From assembly GCF_943590815.1 (NCBI RefSeq), contig NZ_CALSBS010000005.1, forward strand, positions 175,465-239,464: DNA of 64,000 bases, given 5' to 3'. The stretch is from Pseudocitrobacter vendiensis. GTDB taxonomy: Bacteria > Pseudomonadota > Gammaproteobacteria > Enterobacterales > Enterobacteriaceae. The notes beneath the pieces were generated by a model. That model made no database searches. It saw only the letters and a program-made list of their open reading frames with translations, and was not told where the DNA came from. Shown piece by piece: positions 1 through 8,424 of this stretch. Every line of letters begins with the position of its first letter. Within the stretch, counting starts at the first letter, position 1. Made by a program: the position numbers and the translations under genes.

Positions 1-1414
1 CTTTACTGCCCCCCTGTTTCAGGCGCGCCACTTCATCGTTGAGAATCGCATGGGTACGACCATTCACTTTGAACTGGAAGGCAGACCAGATACCCCACGC
101 GGTGAGGATCACCGGGAGAATAATCATAATGGCAAGGATCATGTTGATAGCTGATTGTGGCTGGCTCGCCTGACCGGTAACAAAACCGGACATCTGCAAC
201 GCTACGCCCACCAGGAAGATAGACAGCGCCTGAGAAGCTTTACGCAGCAGGCTCATAAAGCCGGCAAAAATCCCTTCACGACGATTACAGGTAAGAATTT
301 CATCCACATCCGCCACGAAGGTGTAGTTGTTCCACGGAATGGAGTAGATACCGCCGCGCGCCAGGCCCGCAATCCCTGCTGCCAGATAAAGCAGCGCCAT
401 GCTGGTTGATCCGCTCAGGTAGGTAAAGGTGAACAAAGCAAAGGCAATTAACGCCATGCTGGCCTGGGTGGCAAACGCGCGAGACGGCGAGTAGCGCAGG
501 GTCAGCCAGGTGGCGACGCCGACACCGAAGAATTGCAGGCCGTTAATCGCACTCAACAAGTTTGAAGCCACAATCGACGAGGTAGAGAGCGCAAACACCA
601 CGAAGTAGGTGAAGACGGAGTTAAAGATATCCTGCCCCACGGAACCGCCCAGATACATACCCAGGTGGGAACGGAATGTTTTGATTTTTAACGTAGAAAC
701 AAAGTCGTAGTAGATATTGAAAATACGCGTGGAAAGCGGCAGTTTCTCGGCGGCGTCGATGGTGCGCTCACTTTGTTCGATCTCTTCGAGTGAGCGTTCC
801 CAGGTGCCGAAATAGACGAAGAACAGCACGACCATAAACGACACCGTGAAAATTGCCCCGGCGTAAAAGAAGGAATCCGCTGAATCGGAACCAAAATAGT
901 TAATCAGACGCCCTGGCAGAAACGCAGCGGTAAATCCTGCAAACTGCGCGATATACATACGCGCGCTGGTCAGTTTCGACCGTTTGGTGAAATCGGAGGT
1001 CATTTCCGCCGATAGGGTATCGTACGGAATCAAAATCATCGAATAGACGATTTCAAACAGAATGTAGACCAGCAGATACATCCAGTAATTGAAGCCTTCA
1101 ACCCACAGCAGGCTGTACACCGAGACCAGCGGAATGCTGAGCAGCAGGAAGAAGCGGCGACGGCCAAAGCGGCGGCCCAGCCAGGTTTTGTGGAAGTTAT
1201 CGGAAATGTAGCCCATTAGCGGGCACATGATCACATCGACAATACGCGCGACCGCAAACAGCGACCCGGCCTCAATTGGCGTCAGGCCGCAGAAGGTGGT
1301 TAAGAAGAACAGCAACCAGGCGCTGACCAGCGTAAAGGCTCCCGAGCCAATCACATCCGCCAGGCCGTAACAGACATAGTTATGGAGTTTTATCTCCCTG
1401 ACTTTTTTTATCAT
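1..1414 (-). CDS. GPH-family (MFS-type) sugar/oligosaccharide:cation symporter, 3' end cut by window edge
   Basis: Reading the minus strand from an ATG at 1414 gives an uninterrupted frame of 471 codons to the window edge. The start reads MIKKVREIKLHNYVCYGLAD, typical of the glycoside-pentoside-hexuronide:cation symporter family (YicJ, YagG, MelB relatives), whose members run about 460-490 residues, so little is missing. About twelve hydrophobic segments are seen. A basic loop (GRRFGRRRFF) after the second segment is the family's cytoplasmic signature. It lies 66 bp downstream of a GH28-type hydrolase on the same strand, so the two probably form an operon in which this inner-membrane permease imports a glycoside or uronic-acid oligomer that the enzyme then cuts. 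Family assignment is firm; the substrate is inferred only from the neighbour. Confidence 0.82.
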   Translation of the reverse strand, partial: MIKKVREIKLHNYVCYGLADVIGSGAFTLVSAWLLFFLTTFCGLTPIEAGSLFAVARIVDVIMCPLMGYISDNFHKTWLGRRFGRRRFFLLLSIPLVSVYSLLWVEGFNYWMYLLVYILFEIVYSMILIPYDTLSAEMTSDFTKRSKLTSARMYIAQFAGFTAAFLPGRLINYFGSDSADSFFYAGAIFTVSFMVVLFFVYFGTWERSLEEIEQSERTIDAAEKLPLSTRIFNIYYDFVSTLKIKTFRSHLGMYLGGSVGQDIFNSVFTYFVVFALSTSSIVASNLLSAINGLQFFGVGVATWLTLRYSPSRAFATQASMALIAFALFTFTYLSGSTSMALLYLAAGIAGLARGGIYSIPWNNYTFVADVDEILTCNRREGIFAGFMSLLRKASQALSIFLVGVALQMSGFVTGQASQPQSAINMILAIMIILPVILTAWGIWSAFQFKVNGRTHAILNDEVARLKQGGSK

Positions 1415-1480
1415 TTTTCCATCCCCTTAAACTGACATCCGGCGATAGCGGCCCCAGAGCCGCGCCGCCGCTCTGAATGC

Positions 1481-2818
1481 TTATTTTCCGTTCACTATCA
1501 CGACGTCCTGCGAATGCCAGCCCGCAGGCAGCGGCGTCGGGCGCACAGCGTTGAATTCACGCAGCACCAGCCCAGTAACGCCATCGGCATACAACGCCGG
1601 GAGCCCGCCTGGATACAGCTCGACGCCCCATGCACGCCCGGTTTCCGGATTCACCAGATAGGCATTATCGAGCCCCATCCCGGTCGGTTTCGCCGGGTTA
1701 CACGGTGGACGAACGTCAAAGCAGCCCTGCTCCTGCGCATCGCCCTGCACCTGCTGTAGCTGAACGCCGTTGAACGTGACGTCATGAATATCGCCTGCGG
1801 TTTCACTGTGCAGGTTGATTGCCCCTTCACTGATGCCGGAAATATTGCTGAAGGTGATGTGCTGAATCTGCCCGGCGGCAACCTGCGGGTCGCGACGGCG
1901 GGCGGAGAGATACACCGGGTCAGCCTTTCCCCAATGGCATGGATGACCGTGACTGCAATCGAACAGAATGTTGCTGAAGCTCATCTGACTGAACACGCCG
2001 CCATCGCGCGACACCAGGCCGATGCCTCGATTGGACTCAAAAATGGTGCAATTGCTGACGACGATATGGCTGATATCCGCCGCCGTTTCAGTACCCACTT
2101 TAATGGCGCAGCTTTTCGAGCGAATGATGCAGTTGTTCACCACCACGTGGCGGGTTGGCTGTTGTAATGCAGGCGCTTTACGGGTGGTTTTCAGGCAAAT
2201 GCCGTCATCGGCAGCGCTGAAGTAACTGTCGCTGATATGCACAAACTGACAGCTATCGAGATCCAGCGCGTCGGTATTAGAGAGCGCCAGGTCGTTATCA
2301 ATCGTTAAGCGATGAATGAAAATATGTTTGCAGCTCACCAGATGCGCGGTCCACATCGGCGAATCCGCCAGCGTGATATCGCAAAGGCGCACCTGCTCGC
2401 AACCTTCCAGCACCAGCAGACGCGGGCGCTGCGCGGCAGGCTGGCGATAACCCTGCGCATCCGCCTGCGGCGCAAACCAGGCAGCCGCATTGCCTTCCAC
2501 GCGCCCTTCCCCGCTGAGGGTAATCTGTTGCTGATTGCGGGCGTACAACAGCGCCATATGTGACAACTCGGCCATAGACTGCGTCAGGTCTGCCGGGTAA
2601 TCCGCCACGTTCGGGCTTGCGCGCAAGCAGGCCCCGGCCTCCAGGTGCAAGGTAAAATGGGAAGGTAGCACCAGCGTGCCGGTCAACCAGATACCGGGCG
2701 GGATGGTCAGCGTGCCGCCGCCAGCCGCCGCCAGGGTATCAATCATCTGCTGCAACTGTGCCGTAACCGGACGCGTGCCGGTGTTATCGAGCCCGGCCTG
2801 TTCGAGGGAGAGTTTCAT
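1481..2818 (-). CDS. Glycoside hydrolase family 28-type protein (polygalacturonase-like), cytoplasmic
   Basis: The 445-residue protein has the N-terminal pattern of pectin-lyase-fold enzymes (GGGTLTIPPGIWLTGTL, about residues 33-49) and a right-handed beta-helix core. GH28 catalytic landmarks are visible: NTD at 181-183 and the paired aspartates in SAADDGI at 201-207. The usual GHG histidine motif is not obvious; the equivalent stretch reads KVGTET near 240-245, and an NRGIGL segment (263-268) sits where the RIK region is expected. No signal peptide is present, so it should act in the cytosol on an imported oligosaccharide, which fits the GPH permease directly downstream. GH28 members act on galacturonan or rhamnogalacturonan oligomers; the exact substrate is unknown, and the changed motif makes classical endo-polygalacturonase activity doubtful. 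It is the first gene of its operon. Confidence 0.78.
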   Translation of the reverse strand: MKLSLEQAGLDNTGTRPVTAQLQQMIDTLAAAGGGTLTIPPGIWLTGTLVLPSHFTLHLEAGACLRASPNVADYPADLTQSMAELSHMALLYARNQQQITLSGEGRVEGNAAAWFAPQADAQGYRQPAAQRPRLLVLEGCEQVRLCDITLADSPMWTAHLVSCKHIFIHRLTIDNDLALSNTDALDLDSCQFVHISDSYFSAADDGICLKTTRKAPALQQPTRHVVVNNCIIRSKSCAIKVGTETAADISHIVVSNCTIFESNRGIGLVSRDGGVFSQMSFSNILFDCSHGHPCHWGKADPVYLSARRRDPQVAAGQIQHITFSNISGISEGAINLHSETAGDIHDVTFNGVQLQQVQGDAQEQGCFDVRPPCNPAKPTGMGLDNAYLVNPETGRAWGVELYPGGLPALYADGVTGLVLREFNAVRPTPLPAGWHSQDVVIVNGK

Positions 2819-3146
2819 TGCGCTACCTGTTTAATTTTCGATAGCCGCATTTAACGAAGTTTTCGCCCTTTGCTCGCGCGCTGTATCCAGGCTTTTTTAC
2901 GTAATAGTGAAAATCATCACGTCCGCCAGACGGGGGATAAATAGCTTTTGATGGCGCGCACAAAATCAACGCGGTCGTGGAAAGAGGAATGCGTTGAACG
3001 TCACATTTTCATGTGCGATGAGGAATAAAAGAACGCGCAAAACGGGGGTGACGACGAAATGTTATCGCTGAAGGTGATGATGTTCACGGAAGTAGGAAAT
3101 TGATGGGAGATGGGGATTGATTTTTGGTTGGTGCGGTGGGTTTAGC
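2819..3146. other. Intergenic region upstream of the GH28 operon
   Basis: This stretch lies between the start of the GH28 gene and the palindromic repeat downstream of bglX. It must hold the promoter for the minus-strand GH28/permease operon. No convincing coding frame, known operator or RNA gene was recognised. Confidence 0.4.
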
Positions 3147-3252
3147 CCCTCACCCCGGCCCTCTCCCGCAGGGAGAGGGGGAAAACCAGCGCAGAACAGG
3201 CAGATTGGCACGATCTGTTCCCTCTCCCTGCGGGAGAGGGTTAGGGTGAGGG
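3147..3252. repeat. Inverted GC-rich repeat (CCCTCACCC...CTCTCCC family) behind bglX
   Basis: Two copies of a roughly 34-bp GC-rich element face each other at 3147-3180 and 3220-3252. Each copy is itself an imperfect hairpin (CCCTCTCCCGCAGGGAGAGG), and the pair is bridged by an inner inverted repeat (GAACAG at 3195-3200, CTGTTC at 3215-3220). The right copy ends 1 bp before the bglX stop codon, so the structure would form at the 3' end of bglX mRNA and may end or protect it. Similar dispersed palindromes are common in gamma-proteobacterial genomes. Confidence 0.7.
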
Positions 3253-3253
3253 C

Positions 3254-5551
3254 TTACTTCAGCTCAAACGCCCCCTGCTTCACACGCGCCGAATCCACGC
3301 CGATAAAGACGTTAAATTTGCCCGGTTCTGCATCGTATTTCATGCTCTGATTCCAGAACTTCAGCGCTTCTACGTCAATCGGGAAGCTGACGGTTTGCGT
3401 TTCACCCGGTTTCAGCGTCACTTTCTCAAAGCCTTTCAGTTGTTTTACCGGGCGACTCATTGACGCTGTCACATCCTGCAAATACATCTGAATGACCGTC
3501 GCGCCTTCACGCTTACCGCTGTTGGTAACGTCTACGCTGGCGGTGACCTTGCCGTCGCGCGTCATTGACGGTGCTGACATTTTCACGTCAGAAACGGTGA
3601 AGGTGGTGTAGCTCAGGCCATAGCCAAACGGATAAAGCGGGCCGTTGGCTTCATCGAAATAGCGAGAGGTGTACTTGTTTGGTTTATCCGCATTGTACGG
3701 GCGACCGGTGTTGAGATGGCTGTAGTAAACCGGGATCTGCCCCACTGAACGCGGGAAGGACATCGGCAATTTACCGGACGGGTTGTAATCACCAAACAGC
3801 ACGTCGGCAATAGCATTGCCGCCTTCGGTCCCGGCAAACCAGGTTTCCAGAATCGCATCCGCCTGCTGATCTTCTTTCACCAGCGCCAGCGGGCGCCCGT
3901 TCATCAGCACCAGCACCAACGGTTTGCCTGTCGCTTTCAGCGCGGCAATCAGGTCGCGCTGGCTTTGCGGGATGTCAATATTCGTGCGGCTGGAGGCTTC
4001 ATGTGCCATCCCTTGCGCCTCGCCCACGACGGCCACCACGACGTCAGATTGTTTCGCTGCCGCTACCGCTTCATCAATCATGGCCTGTGCGGAACGCGGA
4101 TCGACTTTCACAGCTTCTTCATACTGGTTAAGGAAGTCGACAATACCTTTATCGTTGGTGACATTCGCGCCTTTGGCGTAAACCACTTTGCCCTTATCAC
4201 CCAGCGCGTTTTTAATCCCGGTGAGCACGGTGACAGACTGATCTGCCACGCCAGCTGCCGACCAGCTTCCCATCACATCACGTTTGCTGTCTGCCAGCGG
4301 CCCCACCACGGCGATAGTGCCCGATTTTTTCAGCGGCAAGGTTTCGAGACGGTTTTTCAGCAGCACCAGACTTTCACGCGCGACATCACGTGCATCTTTG
4401 CGGTGCAGACGGCTTTCGGCGTTGGTGTCCTGCGGGTCAGACTCTTTCGGACCAAGATGGCTGTACGGGTCGTTAAACAATCCCATATCATATTTGACGT
4501 TCAGCACGTGACGCGCGGCATCGTCCAGTTCCGCCATCGTCACCTTGCCGGATTTCACCAGCCCCGGCAGGTACTTGCTGTAATATTCATCGCTCATACT
4601 CATGTTGATGCCGGACTTCAGCGCCACGCGTACCGCATCTTCCGGGTCAGAAGCCGTACCGTGTTTAATCAGTTCTTTAATCGCACCATGATCGGAAACG
4701 GTGATGCCCTTGAAACCCCACTTATCACGCAGGATCTCTTTAAGCAGCCACGCATCCGAGGTTGCAGGCGTGCCGTTCAGCGAGTTCAGCGCGACCATCA
4801 CCGCACCGCTACCCGCATCCAGCCCCGCTTTATACGGCGGCATATAGTCGTTAAACAGGCGCTGCGAGCTCATATCAACGGTGTTGTACTCTTTCCCGCC
4901 CTCAACTGCGCCGTAGGCGGCGAAGTGTTTCACGCTGGTCATTACCGAATAGCGATCCGCCGGGCTTTTGCCCTGCATCGCTTCCACCATGGTTTTACCC
5001 ATGATTGAGGTCAAATAGGTATCTTCGCCAAAGCCTTCTGAAGCACGGCCCCAGCGCGGGTCGCGCGAGACGTCAACCATGGGTGCCCAGGTCATATTCA
5101 GGCCATCATCTGCCGCTTCATAAGCAGACACGCGGCCAACGGTGCGCACCGCATCAAGGTTAAAGCTGGACGCCAGCCCGAGGCTTATCGGGAAGACGGT
5201 ACGCTGGCCATGCAGCACATCGTAGGCGAAGAACAGTGGAATTTTCAGGCGGCTCAGTTCCATCACCTGATCCTGCATTTTGCGAATATCCTGGCGGGTG
5301 ACGGTGTTAAAGATAGCCCCAACCTGGCCCTCTTTAATCATCTCGCGAATCGCTTCTTTTGGATTATCCGGCCCTACGCTTATCAGACGAAGCTGGCCGA
5401 TTTTTTCATCAACCGTCATCTTTTTGAGTAAGTCTGTGACAAACGCATCCCGCGCTTCAGGTGTCAGCGGGTGATTGCCGAACAGCTCGTCCGCCAACGC
5501 GGGTTGTAGCGCCAGGCTCACAGCGACGCCTACAGAACATAACCATTTCAT
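3254..5551 (-). CDS. bglX: Periplasmic beta-glucosidase
   Basis: The 765-residue product has the length of E. coli BglX and is collinear with it. It is a glycoside hydrolase family 3 enzyme releasing glucose from beta-glucosides in the periplasm. A Sec signal peptide (MKWLCSVGVAVSLALQPALA) precedes the mature start at DELFG. The catalytic nucleophile lies in ITVSDHGA (Asp287), the KHFAAYG segment binding the glucosyl unit is near 208-214, and a C-terminal fibronectin-III-like domain begins around residue 660. It is transcribed away from dld, as in E. coli. The 3' end runs into a large inverted repeat. Confidence 0.96.
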   Translation of the reverse strand: MKWLCSVGVAVSLALQPALADELFGNHPLTPEARDAFVTDLLKKMTVDEKIGQLRLISVGPDNPKEAIREMIKEGQVGAIFNTVTRQDIRKMQDQVMELSRLKIPLFFAYDVLHGQRTVFPISLGLASSFNLDAVRTVGRVSAYEAADDGLNMTWAPMVDVSRDPRWGRASEGFGEDTYLTSIMGKTMVEAMQGKSPADRYSVMTSVKHFAAYGAVEGGKEYNTVDMSSQRLFNDYMPPYKAGLDAGSGAVMVALNSLNGTPATSDAWLLKEILRDKWGFKGITVSDHGAIKELIKHGTASDPEDAVRVALKSGINMSMSDEYYSKYLPGLVKSGKVTMAELDDAARHVLNVKYDMGLFNDPYSHLGPKESDPQDTNAESRLHRKDARDVARESLVLLKNRLETLPLKKSGTIAVVGPLADSKRDVMGSWSAAGVADQSVTVLTGIKNALGDKGKVVYAKGANVTNDKGIVDFLNQYEEAVKVDPRSAQAMIDEAVAAAKQSDVVVAVVGEAQGMAHEASSRTNIDIPQSQRDLIAALKATGKPLVLVLMNGRPLALVKEDQQADAILETWFAGTEGGNAIADVLFGDYNPSGKLPMSFPRSVGQIPVYYSHLNTGRPYNADKPNKYTSRYFDEANGPLYPFGYGLSYTTFTVSDVKMSAPSMTRDGKVTASVDVTNSGKREGATVIQMYLQDVTASMSRPVKQLKGFEKVTLKPGETQTVSFPIDVEALKFWNQSMKYDAEPGKFNVFIGVDSARVKQGAFELK

Positions 5552-5747
5552 GTTGTTAGTCTCTTTATTCCATGCCAGTCAATCGGCGAAAGTTGATGAA
5601 AAACCGCAGTTTGCCATAAGCCTAAACGGCTGAGGAGCAGAAAGCGAAGGTTATTCTCTGAATTTTCGAAACATTCGTACTCCCAATAAATCCGCAAAGC
5701 GCTATTCTTAGGGACGACAAATTAGTCTCACCACAAGGAGTGGAATG

Positions 5748-7511
5748 ATGTCTGCACAAGCCACCACTGATAATAAAGCGCTAATTAACGAACTCACCCG
5801 TCTGGTCGGTCATGCTCACCTGCTGACTGATCCGGCGAAAACCGCCCGCTATCGCAAGGGCTTCCGCTCCGGTCACGGTGACGCGCTGGCCGTTGTCTTC
5901 CCTGGTTCACTGCTTGAACTGTGGCGCGTACTCAACGCCTGCGTGAATGCGGATAAAATCATTCTGATGCAGGCGGCGAATACCGGCCTGACCGAAGGCT
6001 CTACGCCGAGCGGTAATGATTACGATCGTGAGATTGTCATCATCAGCACTCTGCGTCTTGATAAGCTGCACCTGCTCGATAAAGGCGAGCAGGTGCTGGC
6101 CTGGCCGGGTACCACACTCTATTCTCTGGAAAAAGCGCTTAAGCCGCTGGGACGCGAGCCACATTCTGTGATTGGATCGTCCTGCATTGGTGCATCGGTT
6201 ATCGGCGGGATCTGCAATAATTCCGGCGGGTCGCTGGTGCAGCGCGGCCCGGCGTATACCGAAATGTCCCTGTTTGCGCGTATTGACGAGAATGGCAAGC
6301 TGATGCTGGTTAACCACCTGGGCATTGATCTGGGTGAAACGCCGGAGCAGATCCTCAGCAAACTCGATGATGAACGCGTGAAAGACAGCGACGTGCGCCA
6401 CGATGGCCGCCACGCGCACGATCACGATTACGTCACTCGCGTACGTGATGTTGAAGCCGACACCCCAGCCCGCTACAACGCAGACCCGGAACGCCTGTTC
6501 GAATCCTCCGGCTGCGCAGGTAAACTGGCCGTTTTCGCCGTGCGTCTGGACACCTTCCCGGCGGAAAAACGTCAGCAGGTTTTCTACATTGGTACGAATC
6601 AACCGGACGTGCTGACCGAAATTCGCCGCCACATTCTGGCGGAATTCAAGAACCTGCCGGTGGCGGGCGAATATATGCATCGTGATATTTACGATATCGC
6701 CGAGCAGTACGGCAAAGACACCTTCCTGATGATCGACAAACTCGGCACCGACAAAATGCCGTTCTTCTTCACTCTGAAGGGTCGCACCGACGCGATGCTG
6801 GAAAAAGTGTCGCTGTTTAAGCCGCACTTTACCGACCGTTTTATGCAGAAAGTCGGCCACGTTTTCCCGGCGCACCTCCCTGCACGTATGAAGCAGTGGC
6901 GCGATAAATATGAGCATCACCTGCTGCTAAAAATGGCGGGCGACGGTATTGAAGAAGCGCAGGCCTGGCTGGCAGAGTACTTTAAACAGGCGGAAGGCGG
7001 CTATTTTGTCTGTACCGCCGAAGAGGGTAGCAAAGCCTTCCTGCATCGTTTCGCGGCGGCGGGCGCGGCCATTCGCTATCAGGCGGTACACGCCGATGAA
7101 GTCGAAGATATCCTTGCGCTGGATATTGCCCTGCGTCGTAATGATACCGAGTGGTTTGAGCATCTGCCGCCGGAAATCGACAGCCAACTGGTGCATAAGC
7201 TCTACTACGGCCACTTTATGTGCCACGTGTTCCATCAGGATTACATCGTCAAAAAAGGCGTGGACGCACACGAGCTAAAAGAAAAAATGCTGGTGCTGCT
7301 TCGCGAACGCGGCGCGCAGTATCCGGCGGAGCATAACGTTGGGCATCTGTACGAAGCCGCTGACACGTTAAAACGTTTTTATCGTGAAAACGATCCGACG
7401 AACAGCATGAACCCCGGCATCGGTAAAACCAGTAAACAGAAATACTGGGGCGAAGGAAAACCGCAGAACCCTGGCGTTTCGGCCCCAACCGACGAGCCCG
7501 CCGTGAAATAA
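5748..7511 (+). CDS. dld: Quinone-dependent D-lactate dehydrogenase
   Basis: This is the FAD-dependent, peripheral inner-membrane enzyme that oxidises D-lactate to pyruvate and passes electrons to quinone. The FAD-binding PCMH-type domain (ANTGLTEGST, IGSSCIGASVIGGICNNSGG) and the family's C-terminal membrane-binding domain are clear. Two adjacent ATG codons exist at 5745 and 5748; the AAGGAG at 5735-5740 is better spaced from 5748, and that start (MSAQATTDNK) gives the same N-terminal length as E. coli Dld. The C-terminus runs about 16 residues beyond the E. coli protein (GKPQNPGVSAPTDEPAVK), a polar, proline-rich tail. A terminator hairpin follows at 7563. The gene is monocistronic and divergent from bglX. 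Confidence 0.96.
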   Translation: MSAQATTDNKALINELTRLVGHAHLLTDPAKTARYRKGFRSGHGDALAVVFPGSLLELWRVLNACVNADKIILMQAANTGLTEGSTPSGNDYDREIVIISTLRLDKLHLLDKGEQVLAWPGTTLYSLEKALKPLGREPHSVIGSSCIGASVIGGICNNSGGSLVQRGPAYTEMSLFARIDENGKLMLVNHLGIDLGETPEQILSKLDDERVKDSDVRHDGRHAHDHDYVTRVRDVEADTPARYNADPERLFESSGCAGKLAVFAVRLDTFPAEKRQQVFYIGTNQPDVLTEIRRHILAEFKNLPVAGEYMHRDIYDIAEQYGKDTFLMIDKLGTDKMPFFFTLKGRTDAMLEKVSLFKPHFTDRFMQKVGHVFPAHLPARMKQWRDKYEHHLLLKMAGDGIEEAQAWLAEYFKQAEGGYFVCTAEEGSKAFLHRFAAAGAAIRYQAVHADEVEDILALDIALRRNDTEWFEHLPPEIDSQLVHKLYYGHFMCHVFHQDYIVKKGVDAHELKEKMLVLLRERGAQYPAEHNVGHLYEAADTLKRFYRENDPTNSMNPGIGKTSKQKYWGEGKPQNPGVSAPTDEPAVK

Positions 7512-7562
7512 GAGAGACGGATTGTTATTCAGGTTCGCGCCGTATTAGAGTGAGTGAATGAC

Positions 7563-7593
7563 GCCGGAGGAACGTTTCTCCGGCGATTTTTTT
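7563..7593 (+). terminator. Rho-independent terminator of dld
   Basis: A perfect 7-bp stem GCCGGAG/CTCCGGC (7563-7569 with 7578-7584) and an 8-nt loop are followed by GA and a run of seven T. It sits 51 bp after the dld stop and 17 bp before the acetyltransferase start, so that gene needs its own promoter or read-through. Confidence 0.85.
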
Positions 7594-7609
7594 CACAAGG
7601 AACCTGAGT

Positions 7610-8158
7610 ATGTCCGCGCGCGAAGCCGCTACTGATGTTGAAATTCGTTTAGCCCAGCCTGATGACGTCCACGCAATTTCCGCTATTTACGCCTGGCATG
7701 TGCTGAACGGGCGAGCCTCCTTTGAAGAAACCCCGCCGTCCATTGATGAAATGTGCGAACGCATGAAGAAGGTCAATGACCACGGTCTGCCGTGGCTGGT
7801 TGCGCTTTATCGCGGCGTCGTGGTTGGGTATTGCTATGCGTCACCCTACCGCCCTCGCCCGGCCTATCGTTATACGGTGGAAGAGTCGATTTATCTGGAT
7901 ACCACCATGACTGGGCTCGGCATTGGCAGCGCACTGCTGGGCCGGTTGATTGAGATTTGCGAACAGGGGCCGTGGCGACAAATGCTGGCGGTGGTCGGCG
8001 ATGGCCACAACAACCCGGGGTCGTTGAATTTGCATAAGAAACTCGGGTTTGTGATTGCCGGGCAGTTACGTAGTGTGGGTTATAAACTGGGTGACTGGCG
8101 GGATACGTTGATCATGCAGCGCCCGCTCAATGATGGCGACTGGACGCTGCCGGAGTAG
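7610..8158 (+). CDS. GNAT-family N-acetyltransferase (phosphinothricin/methionine-sulfoximine acetyltransferase-like)
   Basis: The 182-residue protein shows the GNAT fold of the PAT/MddA/YncA group. It starts with EIRLAQPDDVHAISAIYAWHV, has FEETPPSIDEMCERM near residues 38-52, an ESIYLDTTMTGLGIGSALL stretch carrying the acetyl-CoA-binding pattern (TGLGIGSAL), and the HKKLGFVIAG motif common to this subgroup. Such enzymes acetylate methionine sulfone, methionine sulfoximine or phosphinothricin-like amino acids and can give low-level resistance to them. AAGGAA precedes the ATG at suitable distance. It sits between the dld terminator and a REP array, and is not part of the E. coli dld-pbpG junction, so it looks like an accessory insertion. 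The physiological substrate is inferred from family only. Confidence 0.85.
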   Translation: MSAREAATDVEIRLAQPDDVHAISAIYAWHVLNGRASFEETPPSIDEMCERMKKVNDHGLPWLVALYRGVVVGYCYASPYRPRPAYRYTVEESIYLDTTMTGLGIGSALLGRLIEICEQGPWRQMLAVVGDGHNNPGSLNLHKKLGFVIAGQLRSVGYKLGDWRDTLIMQRPLNDGDWTLPE

Positions 8159-8178
8159 CAGGTTTGGTGCTGGGGTTT

Positions 8179-8400
8179 GCCGGATGACGCTGCGCTTATC
8201 CGGCCTACGGGGCGGTGCGGGTTGTGCCGGATGCGCTGCGCTTATCCGGCCTACGGAGGCGGTGCTGGGGTTTGCCGGATGCGCTGCGCTTATCCGGCCT
8301 TCGGGGCGGTGCGGGTTGTGCCGGATGCGCTGCGCTTATCCGGCCTACGGGGTGGTGCTGAGGTTTGGTAGGCCGGATAAGGCGTAGCCGCCATCCGGCG
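8179..8400. repeat. REP/BIME array: four direct REP units plus one inverted unit
   Basis: Four REP palindromes of the type GCCGGATG..GCTTATCCGGC start at 8179, 8226, 8274 and 8320, all in one orientation and spaced 46-48 bp apart. A fifth in opposite orientation occupies about 8369-8400. Spacers alternate between two kinds (one containing GGTGCGGGTTG, the other GGTGCTGGGGTTT), so the array looks like a duplicated two-REP unit of about 95 bp. It lies between the convergent acetyltransferase and pbpG genes, where BIMEs act as mRNA 3'-end stabilisers and can bind gyrase, Pol I or IHF. Confidence 0.93.
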
Positions 8401-8424
8401 TTACTGCGCCGAAGCCGACTAAAC

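Noticed and set aside
3965..5008. 347-codon open frame on the plus strand
   Set aside because: It is antisense to conserved bglX codons, has no family resemblance and arises from GC-rich codon bias.
5907..6920. 337-codon open frame on the minus strand
   Set aside because: It lies wholly inside dld in another frame, rich in His/Arg/Phe as expected of a shadow frame.
8179..8366. Regular 46-48 bp direct repeats resembling a CRISPR array
   Set aside because: The repeated part is the REP palindrome and the spacers are near-copies of one another; no cas genes are present.
8130..8387. 85-codon frame with repeated CRM/GLRGG peptides
   Set aside because: It is translation of the REP array and has no start signal.
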